From Paracoccus sulfuroxidans (lineage in GTDB: Bacteria > Pseudomonadota > Alphaproteobacteria > Rhodobacterales > Rhodobacteraceae): a DNA stretch of 64,000 nucleotides. Position numbers and translations under genes: made by a program. Numbering within the stretch: position 1 is the first letter of the stretch; every line of letters begins with the position of its first letter. Below are positions 63,112 to 64,000 of the stretch, piece after piece. The stretch lies in assembly GCF_007830335.1 (NCBI RefSeq), contig NZ_VLKU01000007.1, forward strand, positions 62,001-126,000, given 5' to 3'. The notes below the pieces were generated by a model. It did not search any database. It had not been told where the DNA came from and was given only the letters and a program-made list of their open reading frames with translations.

Positions 63112-64000
63112 TCAGCTGTCGACGGACCAGCCGCTGATCGCCTTGCTGTCCATGAACTCTTCGATGCCCATGATGCCGCCTTCGCGCGCACGACCCGAGG
63201 CCTTGACGCCCCCGAATGCCGCGCCACGGCCACGGCCTTCGCCGTTCATCTCGACCATGCCTGCGCGCAGCTGGCGGGCCAGACGGTTGCGACGCGCGCC
63301 GTCCTGCGTCTGGACATAGTTGGTCAGGCCATAGATCGTGTCATTGGCGATCTCGACGGCCTCTTCCTCGCTATCGAAGGGGATGATCGACAGGACCGGG
63401 CCAAAGATTTCCTGCTTGGCGATGGTCATGTCATTGTTCACATCGGCAAAGACGGTCGGGCGGACGAAATAGCCGCGATTGACGCCCTCGGGCAGGCCGG
63501 TGCCGCCTGCGACCAGACGCGCGCCCTCGTCGATGCCCTTCTGGATCAGCTCCTGGATCTTGTCCCACTGCAGCTTGCTGACCACCGGACCGATGTGACG
63601 GCCCGACTGCTCGGCAAGACCGACCTGAGTCGATTCCGCGACGCGCTTGGCGGTCTCGACCGCCTGATCATAGAACGAGCGTTCGACCAGCATCCGGGTC
63701 GGGGCGTTGCAGGACTGGCCCGTGTTGTGGAAGACGTGGCGCGTGCCACGCTCGACCGCTTTCGGATCGGCATCGGCGAAGACAAGGTTCGCGCCCTTGC
63801 CGCCCAGCTCCAGCACGACCTTCTTGACCGTGTCGGCCGCTGCCTTGGTGATCGCAATGCCCGCCCGGGTCGATCCGGTGAAGCTGATCATGTCGACATC
63901 GGGATGCACGGAAAGCTGCGTGCCGACGCCCACACCATCGCCGTTCACCATGTTGTAGACGCCTGCGGGCAGACCGGCTTCGTCGATGATCTCGGTCCAG
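63112..64000 (-). CDS. Aldehyde dehydrogenase family protein (5' part outside the window)
   Basis: About 296 C-terminal residues are present; the frame continues past the right edge. Counting from Met at 63951, catalytic Glu48 lies in VLELGGKGANLVF and catalytic Cys81 in HNTGQSCNAPTR; FTGSTRAG is the NAD-fold motif, and QEIFGPVLSIIPFDSEEEAVEIAN and FGGVKASGRAREGG follow. Members oxidise aldehydes to acids with NAD(P). A role as alpha-ketoglutarate-semialdehyde dehydrogenase, which the Weimberg branch here would need, is possible but not supported by any distinctive motif I can see; the N-terminus is missing. Confidence 0.9.
   Translation of the reverse strand, partial: WTEIIDEAGLPAGVYNMVNGDGVGVGTQLSVHPDVDMISFTGSTRAGIAITKAAADTVKKVVLELGGKGANLVFADADPKAVERGTRHVFHNTGQSCNAPTRMLVERSFYDQAVETAKRVAESTQVGLAEQSGRHIGPVVSKLQWDKIQELIQKGIDEGARLVAGGTGLPEGVNRGYFVRPTVFADVNNDMTIAKQEIFGPVLSIIPFDSEEEAVEIANDTIYGLTNYVQTQDGARRNRLARQLRAGMVEMNGEGRGRGAAFGGVKASGRAREGGIMGIEEFMDSKAISGWSVDS

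Noticed and set aside
62076..64000. Kinase and aldehyde dehydrogenase as one operon with the ABC importer
   Set aside because: A clear intrinsic terminator (63064-63090) ends the aldehyde dehydrogenase gene before the kinase, and 187 bases with a separate operator-like site lie between kinase and importer.

Overview
The window is a gene-dense, high-GC alphaproteobacterial chromosome segment, most likely from the Rhodobacterales (Paracoccus or a close relative). The reasons are the overall codon and GC character, the neighbourhoods (rsmB/heparinase II-III/purH/lspA/DUF3035/M16 peptidases; pcm-like/tolC/PopZ-like; surE-pcm-LysM/M23) and the ChvE-GguAB sugar importer. I found no rRNA, tRNA, CRISPR array, transposase, integrase or phage gene. 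Placement at genus level is an inference.

Left part (1-33 kb) is mostly housekeeping. A minus-strand run carries rsmB, a heparinase II/III-family protein, purH, lspA, a DUF3035 lipoprotein and a pair of M16 peptidases (the last cut by the window edge). Divergent from it lie a short SDHAF4-like gene and an RND efflux adaptor/permease pair translationally coupled to selD and a hotdog thioesterase. Then come an isoaspartyl-methyltransferase-like gene, tolC and a PopZ-like protein; the convergent surE-pcm-NlpD-like operon; a TauE/TIGR02186 pair; a minus-strand run smc-YbjN-RidA-GDPD-SDR; lrgA-lrgB; a small conserved protein; efp; and an unrecognised protein followed by a small GNAT.

The middle (33-51.5 kb) is a sugar and sugar-acid catabolic island. 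A long plus-strand operon imports monosaccharides (ChvE-GguA-GguB) and oxidises L-arabinose/D-galactose (1-dehydrogenase, lactonase, mutarotase), with dgoK and dgoA for 2-keto-3-deoxygalactonate and an LtnD-like dehydrogenase. A minus-strand operon opposite it holds an IlvD/Edd sugar-acid dehydratase, an SDR, a 2-hydroxyacid dehydrogenase, a GntR/FCD regulator and an FAH-family hydrolase. A divergent operon holds an AraD1/GguC-type dehydratase, a DenD-like dehydrogenase, a second GntR/FCD regulator and another SDR. Together the genes could support De Ley-Doudoroff, Weimberg and pyruvate+glycolate ('route V') fates for 2-keto-3-deoxy acids. Palindromic GntR-type sites lie in the control regions.

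From 51.4 kb: a molbindin-like gene; a cassette of a Tat-exported flavin amine oxidase, a secreted c-type cytochrome and a secreted RidA, which I read as a periplasmic amine-oxidising unit and consider the most interesting item in the window; a YscW/YbaY-type lipoprotein; an amidase; a CDF metal exporter; a complete ABC sugar importer operon; a KdgK-type kinase; and an aldehyde dehydrogenase cut by the right edge.
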